This document shows positions 46,712 through 58,236 of a stretch of DNA of 64,000 nucleotides, one piece after another. Position 1 is the stretch's first letter. Every line of letters begins with the position of its first letter. Below the pieces are notes generated by a model that saw nothing but the letters and a program-made list of their open reading frames with translations, made no database searches and was not told where the DNA came from. Position numbers and translations under genes: made by a program. The stretch lies in the NCBI GenBank assembly GCA_029168955.1, contig JAPDOI010001721.1:1-64000 (forward strand), in the 5' to 3' direction. Source of the stretch: Aplectana chamaeleonis (lineage: Eukaryota; Nematoda; Chromadorea; Rhabditida; Cosmocercidae).

Positions 46712-46947
46712 AGGCAGTGTTCACGATGATTTTCATTTCCGATTTTTTCACATAAAACAAAGCACAACATTTTTCATCGTCACAACGAATAGTTCCTGTG
46801 AGAGTAAAGTGGCGGGGTGAGAGTAAAGGATTTGGTCCCCTTCTGGTCCGTTTTTCTCAGTTTCTCCGTTATTTTGCTTCTACCCGGGGGTCAATTAATC
46901 GATATAGCGCATAATCTCAAAATTGAAGTTTATCGTGAACACTGCAT
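46712..46947. mobile_element. TTAA MITE copy 7, shortened (236 bp)
   Basis: TTAA at 46,708-46,711 and 46,948-46,951; ends AGGCAGTGTTCACGATGA and ATGCAGTGTTCACGATAA. It matches copy 4 (19,307-19,792) with about 250 bp deleted inside. Confidence 0.88.
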
Positions 46948-47156
46948 TTAAGGCATCTTTCATAGTCCTCGCCGCAAGCGCGGGATGAGCGGTGGACTAT
47001 GAAACTTTTCCCTCTGTGGGACGCGCGGGAAACATTTCTGAAATCTCTGGCGGCACCACCGACATACACAGAAATCCCTGGCTTGCGTTGGCGTATACTG
47101 TGGCGTAGGCTAAGCCTAAAGTTACTTATGTTGGAGTGGGCCTAAACTGAGACGTA

Positions 47157-47461
47157 GTCTTTGTCAAGACGAATATATTGGGGAAACCGGGCGTCTTCTT
47201 TGCACACACGTGAAAAAACATCTTGCAGGCCTAAGAAAATCCAACCCTGCCAAGCCGTTGGGCACGCACCGGAGACTGTGCCATGAGAACCTGGAGTTTG
47301 AGGTTACAGTGAAAATTTTAGCGCGGGAGCCACAAACTGCGGCACGCAAAACTCTCGAAGCGTTTTGGATAAACGCCAAAAATCCTAAAATGAACAGGAA
47401 AGAAGAATGTCTTGTCATAACAGCTGAGCTCGCCCCGTTTCTTGACCTCTGTAGATTTTGA
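47157..47461 (+). pseudogene. GIY-YIG endonuclease fragment, Penelope-like
   Basis: The open frame encodes YIGETGR (the second half of the GIY-YIG signature, near 47,176), then a conserved-looking basic helix (HVKKHLAGLRKS), a GTHRRLCH segment, and an AARKTLEAFWI...MNRKEEC...ITAELAPFLDLC ending at the stop. In Penelope-like retroelements this nuclease lies C-terminal to the reverse transcriptase and nicks the target. No reverse transcriptase is visible upstream, so this is a 5'-truncated remnant. The GIY half is not evident. Confidence 0.65.
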
Positions 47462-48658
47462 CCTCGACGTCTTCATGTCAAGGACACGCGTCTTCTGACC
47501 ACCCACTGCATCTGCCACTTAGGGTACCCACTGCTAACTTGGCTCGGAGCGAGTAAGGTGAGCATTCTGTGATAGTGTTTTTGCTTTGTTAAGTTGAGAT
47601 TTTGAGATTTGCATCACTAATCTTATGAGGGTTTGGTGGTTCAATGGATTTGTATTTTTAAATATTTATTGAATCTATAAATACGCACAAAGTATGCTAT
47701 CAAACGCAATCTATACTTTTCCCATAGCAAGAGACTGAGAATAATTTTAGTTTTCCTATTTAGACTCTAGTTATTTTCCCTTCCATATTACTTTGGTTAT
47801 TCCAGTTATTCTAGAAAGGCTAGTGGGTCCACCGGCCGGTCTCAGCAGCGCCAACAGATCTGTGATCTGTTGTGCTCGTCTTCGTCTCCTTACATTCCCA
47901 GCGTGACGTGCCAGCAGTTTGGCGCGCCCCCGTTAGTAAATTTGTGGCCCTTTTATACGAGCCATAAGGGGTGTAAAATGATGATGTCATTCACGTGCCA
48001 GACACTGGTCGTTCGTTGGAGTAGCAAGACACGCCGCCACTCACGTACAAACTCAGGACTGGTCGTACTTCGGGTTGTCAGAGATCGTGAACCCGAGGGT
48101 TCGCGATATTCCCGAGAGCAGAAAAGTAGTCTACATTATACGTATTCATAAAAAATGTATGATGCCGTTCTACGCATCCTCCCCACTAGCTGTTTTTGCC
48201 GTTGCGGAAATCAATGGAAGGGATTCAGTCACATATAGTTTGTAGTTGATAAGATAGTTTAGACTCTCCCCAGTCTCTTCTCAGAGCCAAAAAAAAAACA
48301 ATAATCTTCCAACAAACAAAAAAAAACACAGATGCAGGAATGGTACACACACAGAAAAAAAATCTGATCAAATAAAAACATCGGCACCGTAGTTATCCTT
48401 GTGCACAAAATCTGACGATACGATGACTCTTGTGGAAGGTGCGGGAAGTCGGGTGTAGGCCAGGCGCGTCGAAGGTGATTTTTGTCGTTCAAAAAAATCG
48501 TCCAGTTTCGGATTCCAAAAATTGCCAATTACCAGATTTACTAGATTTTTTTACACAAATATTGCCACATAGATACACTCGAGTTCGAGCAGTTTGATTT
48601 TTAGTGAATTTATCATTGCATTTGCTTGTTCGGTTAGTTCTGTTCCATGCTTGTGATT
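47462..48658. other. No gene recognised; possible LTR remnants
   Basis: 47,820-48,160 is GC-richer with a minus-strand TATAAAAGGGCC box; 48,240-48,540 has an open minus frame of about 100 codons lacking a start and any recognisable domain. Confidence 0.4.
47946..47957 (-). promoter_or_regulatory. TATA box on minus strand (TATAAAAGGGCC)
   Basis: A strong TATA match. It could lie in an LTR belonging to the minus-strand retroelement traces at 48.7-50 kb. No start codon context confirms this. Confidence 0.35.
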
Positions 48659-48985
48659 CTAGTAAGCGTAAAATTCCAACGTTAAATTGTCTGCGTGATC
48701 TTGATCGACAGTTCGAATTTCGCTCAAACTTGCTAAAGCTGCGGTAAATAACGTGCTTGTCAAATTCAATCTTGATCGCAGATTGCGAATAAGGGTATAG
48801 AGGTTGGAGCGATGGTAGGTGAGGAAAGTGAGCATTTCTTGTTGTTCTGTGGGAAAGTTCCAGTTTTCCTGATAAGGCTCACATTGGACAAGAAGTCTTG
48901 TAATGTCGTGGAGACGGCGAGATAGTCTCTGTTTTGCAATTCCCTTTTCATTGACTGCATTTCTTGCGTTTCCTTCCATTACCAC
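48659..48985 (-). CDS. Helical ORF, possible N-terminal Gag part of a BEL/Pao-like element
   Basis: A 108-codon frame, rich in leucine and charged residues (RRLHDITRLL, LYTLIRNLRSRLNL), with no zinc finger. It follows a TATA box by about 50 bp on the same strand. Nematode BEL/Pao Gag proteins start with helical domains of this flavour, but I cannot name a domain. It lies downstream of the zinc-knuckle ORF at 49.4-50 kb rather than upstream, so the two cannot be one collinear gag. It may be a separate copy. Confidence 0.35.
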   Translation of the reverse strand: MVMEGNARNAVNEKGIAKQRLSRRLHDITRLLVQCEPYQENWNFPTEQQEMLTFLTYHRSNLYTLIRNLRSRLNLTSTLFTAALASLSEIRTVDQDHADNLTLEFYAY

Positions 48986-49030
48986 TTTCAGCTTTCAGTA
49001 GTTAAGCGAAATATCAAAGTTGAGAAGGTG

Positions 49031-49037
49031 ATTTTAT
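49031..49037 (-). promoter_or_regulatory. TATA box on minus strand (TATAAAA)
   Basis: TATAAAA, preceded on the minus strand by GCGCGG, lies about 50 bp before the ORF at 48,985. Confidence 0.35.
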
Positions 49038-49385
49038 ACCGCGCAGTTATCACAAAATCTCCGAACACCTCGGCATTTTTTCCGAGATTGTTTTGAGATA
49101 AGAATGCGCCTTCGTGAGAGCGTTTCCGAGTGTTACACGAGCTGCAAGATTTCCTATCACGGAATGTTTCAAATGCCAGAAAAAAAAAGAATTGAATCGG
49201 ATAAAACCGCGCAATGCAGTAGTCATCAGAGATTTATCACAAGGATTCGTTTTCTGTGTATGGAATGGAGAAAAAAAACACTCAAAAAATCACACCAGAT
49301 AAATGCAGAAAATCTTCCAGGATGGAGCCGGCAATCGAGAGGAGGCTCGTTTTTGGAACTGTAAAGTTTCTTTCCTTGAGTTCTT

Positions 49386-49996
49386 TCACTTACATTCTGA
49401 ACTTAAATGGGCAAAGGCAGTATGATGCTTGCCCATCTCCTCCTCTCGAGCTGCCTTTCGGCAATAATAACACAACGACTTAGACGGGCAAGACGTTGCA
49501 ACATGAGTAGCTGTATACAAACATCGCTCACATTTTTGAGCTCGAAGGCTCGTCGGCGTCGTGCTGTGAGATTGGGATATTGTGCACAGGACGATGCCCA
49601 GTGCGTGCCTTGGCAGAATAAGCATTCCGTACTGGGCCCCGGGCCGCCGCGATTCGGCTGCTGAACTGGTAGATTTCGGCTAGTTGTGTCGGCTGGCTGT
49701 TTCCAATGCTTCTCCAGGTGTCCCAGTCGAGACGTGATTCCTTGAAGCACATCTTTAAGGTTCAGTTCGAATGGAGTATTTACCTTGCTTTGGTCGAGTT
49801 GCTTCTCGATGCGGACGAGTTTTTCCAGAATAGCGTCGAATTTTTGGCTGACATCAGCGAATTCATGCCAATGTGAAGCAGATGTCACATCCTGCTCAGT
49901 TAATTCTCCCTCGTCGTCCGTTTCATCTTTAGTGGGCTCCTCGGGTGGAGTTTCCCGAATTGGAGCGGAGTGGTCATTCTCGCCATCACCACTCAT
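49386..49996 (-). pseudogene. BEL/Pao-like Gag zinc-knuckle region
   Basis: The frame from 49,996 opens with an acidic stretch, continues with a coiled-coil-like segment (KFDAILEKLVRIEKQLD) and a proline-rich linker, then a zinc knuckle CLFCQGTHWASSC near 49,615. A frameshift near 49,500 moves the remaining cysteines (C..C, then CYYC and HH) to another frame ending at 49,386. Paired C..C/H..C knuckles of this spacing are a feature of nematode BEL/Pao Gag, which binds RNA in the particle. The ATG follows directly on TTTTTTCAG, a strong splice acceptor, and GTAAGTGA near 49,391 looks like a donor, so this may be a spliced exon. No protease or polymerase is seen beside it. Confidence 0.65.
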
Positions 49997-50082
49997 CTGA
50001 AAAAATTGGATAATGTTTTCAACGGTTACAATTCAAGTCGGAAGTATCGCGAAGGTCATTGAAGTTACTATGGATGAAGGAT

Positions 50083-50744
50083 ACGTCTGCATTTAATTCT
50101 TTAACCAAGTGTTTGTGGTCTACCACCATCGCGAAGGAAGTCAAGTTGCGCGTCTACCTATCCGCTATTCGCCCTATCATGATGTACGGATCGGAGACGT
50201 GGGCAGCACCGAAGAAGCAGATGGAAAGGTTGGATTGCACGGAGAGGAAGCTTTTTAGGCGTTTGCTTGGATATTTCTGGCCGCGTGTATGCCATAACGA
50301 AGAACTTTACAAGGAAATCGACGCAGTACATCAACGCTTGACACGAGGGAGATGCCAGCATCTCCTAAAGCCATCTCAAGCAGCAATGGAAAGTCGACTT
50401 CGACTGCTCGGGCGTATACTAAGAAGAACGCCGGATCGTCTCGTACAACACGCTCTAGGAATGCTTTCAAATCCTGTCTGGAAACGGCCACCTGGGCGTA
50501 GGCGAAAGTTCTGGACGGATGTGGTTAAAGAGGATTTAAAGTCACTCGGCATCGAAAGACAGTTCAGGCGCGATGTTTCGTTTCGCAGGAAATGGAATAG
50601 TGACAGCTGGATGGAATGTGTTCAAATTGTGGCTGAAGACCGTGACAAATGGACACGGCTGACTACTAGGACGGCACACCTCGGTGAAGATGCGGAATGA
50701 CCGCGTCAGGCGAAGCCAACCGATTAAGTCAAGTCAAGTAAGTC
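50083..50744 (+). mobile_element. 5'-truncated RTE LINE copy with 13-bp target duplication
   Basis: The insertion carries the last 200 codons of the RTE reverse transcriptase ORF (open to the stop at 50,698-50,700) and a 3' tail of short AAGTC/AAGT repeats. ATGGATGAAGGAT occurs at 50,070-50,082 and 50,745-50,757 exactly at the two ends. It starts at the base corresponding to about 56,185 of the longer copy at 55.6-58.4 kb and is nearly identical in sequence to it, but lacks an 80-odd-base deletion present there. The C-terminal region (RRTPDRLVQHALGML, then HLGEDAE) is intact. The flanks and clean duplication imply recent target-primed insertion. Confidence 0.92.
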
Positions 50745-50789
50745 ATGGATGAAGGATGAATGATATAGAAATTTTTAAAATTTTTATTC

Positions 50790-51374
50790 GGATTTTTTTC
50801 CATTTTGAGAATTGCTAAGCTATGAAGGATATAGTGCTGAGGGCACTCGAAAATGCTGAGTTATGATTGGCTCAGAAATTCTTACCCCAAAATGCTGGGT
50901 TATGAATGATTCAGAATTGATTAGTCGAAAAATGCTGAGTTATGAATAATTTTGAAATTTCGATTTAAGTATGTTGAATGGGAATGACATAGAGCTTCGT
51001 ATTCGAAAAATGGTGAGTTTTTAGCGTTTTAGAAATCCTTTGAGAAAAAAATGTGGAGTTGTTAAGGATAAAGAACTTCTTAATCGAAAAGAGTCGAGTT
51101 ATGAACGACTTAGAAATTTTTTGACGAACATTGTAGAATAATGAAGAATATAGAACTTCTTGTTCGAAAAATGTTGAGTTATGAACGATTTATAAATTCT
51201 TTGACGATAGATGTTGAGTTATGAATGATTTAGGAATTCTTTGACGAAAAAAATGTAAAACTATGAAGAGTATAGAACTTCATATTCGAAAAATGTTGAG
51301 TTATTGGAAATATAGAAATTCTCATTCGAACATCTTAAGCCATGATTTATATAGAACTACTTAGTCAAAGAATG
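50790..51374. repeat. Degenerate ~40-bp minisatellite
   Basis: The phrase AAAATGTTGAGTTATGAA with variants recurs about every 38-42 bp, at least ten times (e.g. near 50,855, 50,893, 50,931, 51,168, 51,209, 51,290). The RTE insertion landed at its edge. Confidence 0.75.
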
Positions 51375-52096
51375 CTAAGTTTCCACACTCAACGACAAAA
51401 AAGAGATTAGGCGACGTATGAGGATAACGGTTAAATGCCAGATCTTCCCGAATGATCGGGAGAACATGGAAAACATCAAGAGAAAAACATACAGGGGGGG
51501 GAATGGCTTTGTGAACTCTCGTATGCTGCGGGAGTCCGATTTTGTTGACATCGGGCCGAGATATGTTATGCTGATAACGACGCCGCTAACGAGAATCAGC
51601 AGGGTGAAGATAGAATACAGTAAAAATTTCACATAGATTTCAAGAAAATGCCCAATATCTGGAAGCTCCAAATCGAAACCACTCGAAACTATGGTCGAGT
51701 TATCCCATATCCGTAGAAGATTAAGGATAGGTTGTATTCCATTCACATAGTTTAAAACACTCTTGAGTAAAAAGAAAGTGGTTTGTCGTCCACATAAAGC
51801 AGAACACTGCTCATTAATTTGGGCTCTGTTGTAAAAGAGTTTGATTCGGTTTGCTTCCCCTTTACGCGAGCAGTGTAGGGGGAAAAGTTGTGATGTGCAC
51901 GAAACCTGAGCAACGGCTTCTGCTGTACTTGAGTAGCACACAATCTCTGCCAGTGCTCCTTGGGTACACCTGTAACATTTTACCAGCGATATTGGAAGTA
52001 TATTACAAGAGAAGTCTTGAATTTTTTCTTTCAGCATTCTAAGGTTTACATCGAACATAAGTGCAATTTCAATTGAAGCCGCACTTAATCTCACTG
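51375..52096 (-). pseudogene. Env-like glycoprotein, C-terminal part (phlebovirus Gc-type)
   Basis: The minus-strand frame from 52,096 to the stop at 51,375 encodes a cysteine-rich segment (about ten cysteines between 51,780 and 52,010) with the spacing of the Phlebovirus_G2 (Gc fusion protein) domain, then a hydrophobic anchor of about 27 residues at 51,641-51,561 followed by a tail. Nematode BEL/Pao-type endogenous retroviruses are known to carry an Env related to phlebovirus Gc, and this is the best match I can name. The reading frame continues rightward into element DNA, which supplies 25 unrelated codons. The upstream part of the gene lies at 63,621-63,998, beyond the big inverted-repeat element. 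The domain call is from memory of the family pattern and needs a profile search. Confidence 0.65.
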
Positions 52097-52098
52097 TA

Positions 52099-54367
52099 CA
52101 GTACCGCGCATATTTTCTGCAAAAACGGCGTTTTGCGGCGTTTTTCGCGCGCACAAAGCACCGCCTTGTCATAACTCGCTTCAGAGTGGTTCAAAAACAA
52201 TTTTGAAGATAGTTTTGGATCTGCCTCAACGAGAGGATTCTGACGGTATATAGAAGTATGACCTTTTATGAGAATTGTCAGACTTTATTCTAGAAAAAAC
52301 GAATTTTCAGCCCAATTTTTTCAATTTTCGGGTTTGACCGTGTAAAACATGCCATGACGGATGTGTGAAATGGAAAATAGGAAGCTCTCGAATATATTCT
52401 GAATAGGATTATACATTTCATTCCGTGGGGACATTTTTATACGCGCTTTCAGAGCCTACAATGACTGGAACTCCGTAACCCCAATTCTTCAAAGAATTAT
52501 AACTTTTGTAAAATATGTTTGCTAGAGTCTATGAAGTATTCCATGAACTCCTCTTCTCACGAAGCATCCGTGCGGTGACAAGCATCCGACTACCGCCGCG
52601 AATTTAGACAGATGTTTTTGGAAAACCTCGAATTTTCAGCTGTTCGTTGCGAAACTTTCATCGTTCTCAGCGTTATTACATTTGTATTCGCCTTTATAAA
52701 GTTCGAGGTAAGCATATCAGGTAAAGTGCGATGACTCTACTTGCAAGCGAACCCTTGTAGAGCTAAAGACGCTCCTATCCATATTTGTCTGTACCATAAC
52801 AGCTTTGATAGCTGCATTTAGTGGTTTACCCGTTTTTAAGCTTTCATTTTTCAGTACTCAGCCGAGTGAAGAAATCCAAGTTGTTAGCCTTTTTTGAACG
52901 CTGGGCTACCTCCTGATTACACAATGACGTCCCGCATTCTGATTAAACATCGCAGCTTCTCCGAACCTCCAAGTTTCCGACTCTGAAGTTCTCACCAGCC
53001 ACCTTTGCCAAGGGCCATGTTCAGAGGACCCTCGCGCCCGTTCCAGACGTCCTCAGCCGCAGACGTCTCTCTGTCGTCAGCTAGCCTAAAAGCAGTTTCG
53101 GAAACGACCATGACTTCCCCTCAGCGCACATCCGCAAAAGAGATACGCCCCCAGCGAATACACTCCTCGCCACACATTGCATGGAAACACTTCCGAAATT
53201 GCTCACTGTAGAGCACCCCAACAACTTCACCGCTTGAATATCGGCTAGAATACCTCTCAAACAATGCTTTATCCGAACTTCTGGTCATTCCGTGAACATC
53301 TCGATAGTCGCTAACTTCGACTTTTCACGGCCCCCACTGCACTGCCGCAGCTCACCCTCGCCCCGCCAGGCGATGGTGGGCCGACGGACAAAAATGGAAC
53401 TCCTCCACCACCGAATTCGCATCTACATTGTACTGCGAATCTTTTGAGCCCTAACACGGCCTTGTTTGACTCGAAATTTCAGTCCCTTTCAACCACCCAT
53501 GACACATTTTCGCGATTTTTATCCTTTTTGACCCCATTTTTTTCAGCCGCCCGGCATCACACCCGGCCCCGCCTGCCTTGGCCTACACAATGCTCTTCCA
53601 CCTTCCCATAACTATGTTCGGTTCCCCATTTCAAGCAAGATCCACAGAATTGTCGACCCCCAAAAGTACCACCTCGCCAAGGTCTCACCAGCGACGTTCG
53701 CCAAGGGCCATGTTCAGAGGACCCTTTCGCCCGTTCCCGACGTCCTCAGCCGCAATCGTCTCACTGTCGTAAGCTGGCCTGGAAACAGTTTTGAAAATAG
53801 CTTTCGCTCCCCCTCAGCGCCCCTTCGCAAAAGAGATACGCCCCCCGCAAATACACTCCTCGCCACACATTGCATAGAAACACTTACAAAATCGCTCACT
53901 GTAGAGCACCCCAACAACTTCATTCCTCGGAACTGGGCCCGAATACTTCTTACCACTTTTGTATTCCGCCTTCAAAAAGTTCTTCTCCGCAGCGGGTAAA
54001 ACATTCAACATTTTTGGACCACATCTTTGGTGATATCTGATTCTTCATAACTTTTCCATTCTCTAGCCAACGAAATCACTGTGATGCCATTTTTCACCAA
54101 CCTTAACTCAGTTTTCGCAGCACCACTGTGCTCAGAATCTAGCGAAACCCTCATTTTGGATTCCCGAATCTACATTGAAAGTGATAACTCCTCAGGAACA
54201 TCAGTGCAGTTAGTAGTCATTATTGGTTTTACATAATGTTCCAATTTCAGTCGTTCAGCTATGAAAAACTCTGGCTGTGCGCCGCCGAACACCCTTTCGC
54301 TGCTTGTTTAGAAGTCAAAAAGTGGCGACCTCCAGTGTTTGAGCTCTGCCAGCACTTTAGCCATTAG
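52099..54367 (+). repeat. Left arm of the 11.5-kb element
   Basis: Collinear inverted match to 59,476-63,618. It keeps the empty TTAA site (near 54,107) at which the right arm carries a MITE. Short frames such as 53,814-54,011 minus (with CGEECICGG, repeated in the duplicate at 53,200 and in the other arm) are the only coding hint, and are not recognised. Confidence 0.88.
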
Positions 54368-55594
54368 GCAGCGTCCATACGTTGCGGAAGCGAGCGATGA
54401 GGCAAAATCGATTGTCATCGAAGGCACACAATTTGCTAGGCGCTCGTGCGCGCTTACGCTAGCTCTCGCGCGCTCACGCCCGCTTTGGCTCGCTAACGCC
54501 CAACCTCGCTTGCTCACGCCTTCTTCGAAAGAGATGTAATAAGTTTTATGCTCATAGCTTCATTCATAAAGCACAAAGTTTTGAACCATGTTCAAAACTA
54601 ATGCTCTCATATCCCCTAGACCCACCACGGCTGTCACAAACCATGGTTAATTAGCTGCCAATGAGTCAAGTCGAGTGATTGATCAACAGGTCAAACGTTA
54701 ACAATCGAATCAACATCAGGCAGGAAATGACTGTCGGTGTCTCTCATGATATCGGGCACCCGTCAGCGTTGGGGGGTCCCGTAACCCCTCCCGCGGAAGG
54801 CCAATAGATCGGTTGCGAGCAGTCGGCAGCGCTGTTTCGTTGACTGCCCGTACACAAAGAACAGGGCCTCTGCGACCCTTCTGCCACCGCCTTACGGCTA
54901 ATCTAATGACTGACACGAGACAATCCTAAAGCAGTTTGCGGCACATTTGAAAATCACCCTTTGAGCAAAGGTGTGTTAAAACAAAATTCGAAAGATCCGC
55001 TCCTGGGGATTTCATCTTGAACTGCTCTTGACAAGTAAGGAGTGGGCTTCTACGGCGAAGCTTCCTACCCTCACTGGTTCTTGCCGTCTTCGCATTTGCA
55101 GATGCCATCAACGGACACTGGATCACCTGCCCAAAGCCAGCGTCGCACACAGCGCGGGTTTTGGAAAGAGTCTAAACACAGCAGTTTATTGAAAGTCGAA
55201 CGTGGAATCTGAACACAGCGTTCTCTGCTCAGCAATCGTTCATTGGCTCCACTCTAGTGGGTGGTGCAATGTTGATATCAGGGTGGGAATCGATGAGTGA
55301 GTGTTCCATGAAATAGCCGACTGCCCGCCGACACTCCGCGGGAATAAGGGAAAGCCTCTCTCTACGCGGGAAGTGGGGAGCTGTGCCACGTCCACAAAAT
55401 TGGGGCCGCGCGAAGTCGACTAGGCCGACTCGGCCGGCGGGGCGGGGAATGGGCTGTTTTTATCTGAGTATGCATATCTCCCCCGAAGGGGAATGGGGGC
55501 CCCGCCACGGGGGATGGGGACCCGGCGGGGGTTCCGTAATGTATGTTTCGAGAGCCCTCGGCGAGTGGCCCCATCTCACGTGCGAGGGGCTCCT
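54368..55594. other. Interior of the 11.5-kb element, left of the LINE
   Basis: No gene recognised. 54,430-54,520 has CGCTCACGC-like words in tandem; 55,330-55,594 is a GC-rich stretch with a TATGCATA palindrome. 54,740-54,910 is GC-rich without a domain. Confidence 0.55.
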
Positions 55595-55648
55595 AACGTC
55601 CCCTGACTTACTTACTTGACTTAATCGGTTGGCTTTCGCCTGACGCGG

Positions 55649-57399
55649 TCATTCCGCATCTTCACCGAGGTGTGCCGTCCTAGTAGTCAGCCGTGTCCAT
55701 TTTTCACGGTCTTCAGCCACAATTTGAACACATTCCATCCAGCTGTCACTATTCCATTTCCTGCGAAACGAAACATCGCGCCTGAACTGTCTTTCGATGC
55801 CGAGTGACTTTAAATCCTCTTTAACCGACGACCCGGCGTTCTTCTTAGTATATGCCCGAGCAGTCGAAGTCGACTTTCCATTGCTGCTTGAGATGGCGTT
55901 AGGAGATGCTGGCACCTCCCTCGTGTCAAGCGTTGATGTACTGCGTCGATTTCCTTGTAAAGGTCTTCGTTATGGCATACACGCGGCCAGAAAAATCCAA
56001 GCAAACCCCTAAAAGCTTCCACTCCGTGCAATCCAACCTTTCCATCTGCGTCTTCGGTGCTGCCCACGTCTCCGATCCGTACATCATGATAGGGCGAATA
56101 GCGGATAGGTAGACGCGCAACTTGACTTCCTTCGCGATGGTGGTAGACCACAAACACTTGGTTAGAGAATTGAATGCAGACGTAGCTTTCGCACATCGTT
56201 GTCGAATATCCGCTGCATAATCACCATCGTTCTTCAGCAAACAGCCCAAATAACAGGAATCGTCCACCAGTTCGATACGTTGTCCGTCCACACAAACTCC
56301 AGTTGAAGGCCTCTGAGAGACCCACATCTGCTTGCATTTGTCGGGACGAAGACGAAGTCCATAGGCTGCTGCATACTTCGAAACGAGTTTCACAATCCTT
56401 TGCAGTTTTGCGTTGTTTTCAGCGAATAACACAATGTCATCGGCGTACTCCAGGTCGACAAGGGAGCGTCCTGATGGTGTTAGGATCACATCCGCAGGAA
56501 ACTGTTCTGCAACTCTACGCATGATGTCATCAACGGCGAAGTTGAAAAGAAAAGGTCCTGCAACGGCTCCTTGCCTTACTCCTGTTTTCACCTCGAAAGC
56601 TGACGTAAACCCGACAGGTGTACGAACTGCTGCTGTTGTTCCTTTGTTCATTTCCTCGATTAACCGAACATACTTTTCCGGGACTCCATCTGCTCGCAGA
56701 GCACTGAGCAATCGATCACGATGAGGAGAGTCGAAGGCGGCTTCAAAGTCCAAAAAAGCAAGCTGTAATGGCTTCGAAAATCGCTGCCGCGATTCAATTA
56801 CTCTTCTCACCACGAACACGTGGTCGATGGTCGATCTTGCAGGTCGAAAACCGGCTTGCTCATCTCTGATCGTTCCTTCACGATGTTTGATAAAGTCGCT
56901 CGAGAAAGATACGTTCTAGAACCTTGTACATGACACGAAGTAGAGAGATTCCTCTGTAGTTCTTAGGATCCGTGACGGATAGCTTCTTGTGAAGAGGTAA
57001 GATGATCGCATGTCTCCACGAATCGGGTATCCTTTCGCTCATCCATATAGCACGGATGGTGTTGGTCATTTCACGAATCCCAGACGGAGGAAGAGCTTTC
57101 AGCATTTCAGCAGTGATGTTGTCATCTCCACCTGCCTTTCCATTCTTCATTTTCCGGACACAATCCAAAACTTCAGACTCAGTCGGCGGTTCCTCACTGA
57201 CATCGTGATGTTCTCTCTGAACATGCGGGAGCTCAGGTTCTGATGGCGCTGGACGATTCAGTAGTGAACTGAAGTAACCCTTCCATATTGGCAGCGTCGC
57301 ATCACCAACTGCAACTCCGTTGGTCGTGTTCAGGACAGGAAAACATCTCTTCATCTTCCGATGTGAATAGAAACGCGTGGTCGAAAATTCTTTCTGCAC
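55649..57399 (-). pseudogene. RTE reverse transcriptase, frameshifted
   Basis: The polymerase begins in the frame at 57,399-56,878 (fingers; KMKNGKAGGDD, DPKNYRGISLL), shifts near 56,890, and continues at 56,819-55,926 with motif A FLDFEAAFD, motif B GVRQGAVAGP and the catalytic EYADD box near 56,440. A one-base loss in a T run near 56,025 moves the C-terminal part to the frame 56,196-55,810, and the deletion near 55,830 joins to the last segment ending at 55,649 (HLGEDAE). All catalytic residues are present; the frame is not. Comparison with the 50-kb copy identifies the T-run loss and the deletion directly. Confidence 0.9.
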
Positions 57400-57402
57400 T
57401 CT

Positions 57403-58236
57403 TCATCTCTGAGACCCCCGCTTCCTCTTATGAATCCTCGCAGTGAAGTTCAACAGAACAGGACGGTGATCCGAATCGAATGCGACATCCCACACAGCTC
57501 TAGATCTTCGAATGTCCGATACTGGAATATTCCTCGTCAGGACATAGTCGAGCTGTAGTTTCAAAGTTGTCATCTTCCGCTTCCGCTGCTCTTCTGAAGA
57601 TACCCGGGTTGGTTCCTGCCACGTAAGCTGATGGCGGCAATGATTCCTCTTGAATGTCGATGCAATAATCAGACCACTGCGTTCACAAAAGTCGACAAGG
57701 CGGTGGCCATTGTCCGATGTTTGCTCCACTGGGTAAAACCATTTACCGAGTACTTCGGATTCCTGATCAAGTCCCATCTTCGCATTTGCGTCAATCCCCA
57801 CGAAAACAGCATGTTGACAAGGTATCCTGGCCAGCAACGTATTGAGTTCCTCATAAAACGCATCCTTCGAATTGTCTTCGGCGGTTTCAGTGGGCGCATG
57901 AGCACTCACTATCCACAGATTGAATCCTCTGTGATCCCGCAGTCGTACGAATGCATTCTGGCACGACGTTGAGCCAAACTCCTTGACCATACCATGGAAA
58001 TCCTTCCTTACAGCTATTGCACAGCCTCCCACTCTCCTATCGTCAGCGTTACCGCAGTAGATGGTGTACTCTCCGACGCTGATGACGGGTCTATTCTTGA
58101 GGCGGGTTTCCTGCAAAGCAGCAAACGGTGCATGGAAATAGCTCATAAGTCTGGATAGCGCAGTTTTTTGGATATCACTCGACAGCGATCGACAGTTCAA
58201 GGTGGCGAAATTGTGGCTTGTGGCCAAAGACTCCAT
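57403..58236 (-). CDS. RTE APE-type endonuclease domain, intact frame (277 aa)
   Basis: This domain nicks target DNA to prime reverse transcription. Expected motifs appear in order: LNCRSL (residues 13-18), LQETR with the metal-binding Glu (41-45), SAHAP (111-115), GIDANAK with catalytic Asp and Asn (148-154), QLTW (203-206), QLDYVL (228-233) and SDHRPV with the catalytic Asp-His pair (255-260). The domain looks complete and could fold. The frame meets a stop at 57,403 where the linker to the polymerase should continue, because of a deletion or frameshift. ATG at 58,236 is chosen because the APE fold starts ten residues later and the LINE leader precedes it. Confidence 0.9.
   Translation of the reverse strand: MESLATSHNFATLNCRSLSSDIQKTALSRLMSYFHAPFAALQETRLKNRPVISVGEYTIYCGNADDRRVGGCAIAVRKDFHGMVKEFGSTSCQNAFVRLRDHRGFNLWIVSAHAPTETAEDNSKDAFYEELNTLLARIPCQHAVFVGIDANAKMGLDQESEVLGKWFYPVEQTSDNGHRLVDFCERSGLIIASTFKRNHCRHQLTWQEPTRVSSEEQRKRKMTTLKLQLDYVLTRNIPVSDIRRSRAVWDVAFDSDHRPVLLNFTARIHKRKRGSQR

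Noticed and set aside
55380..55600. The GC-rich stretch as a CpG-island promoter of a host gene
   Set aside because: No exon follows on either strand; the neighbour is the 3' tail of a LINE.
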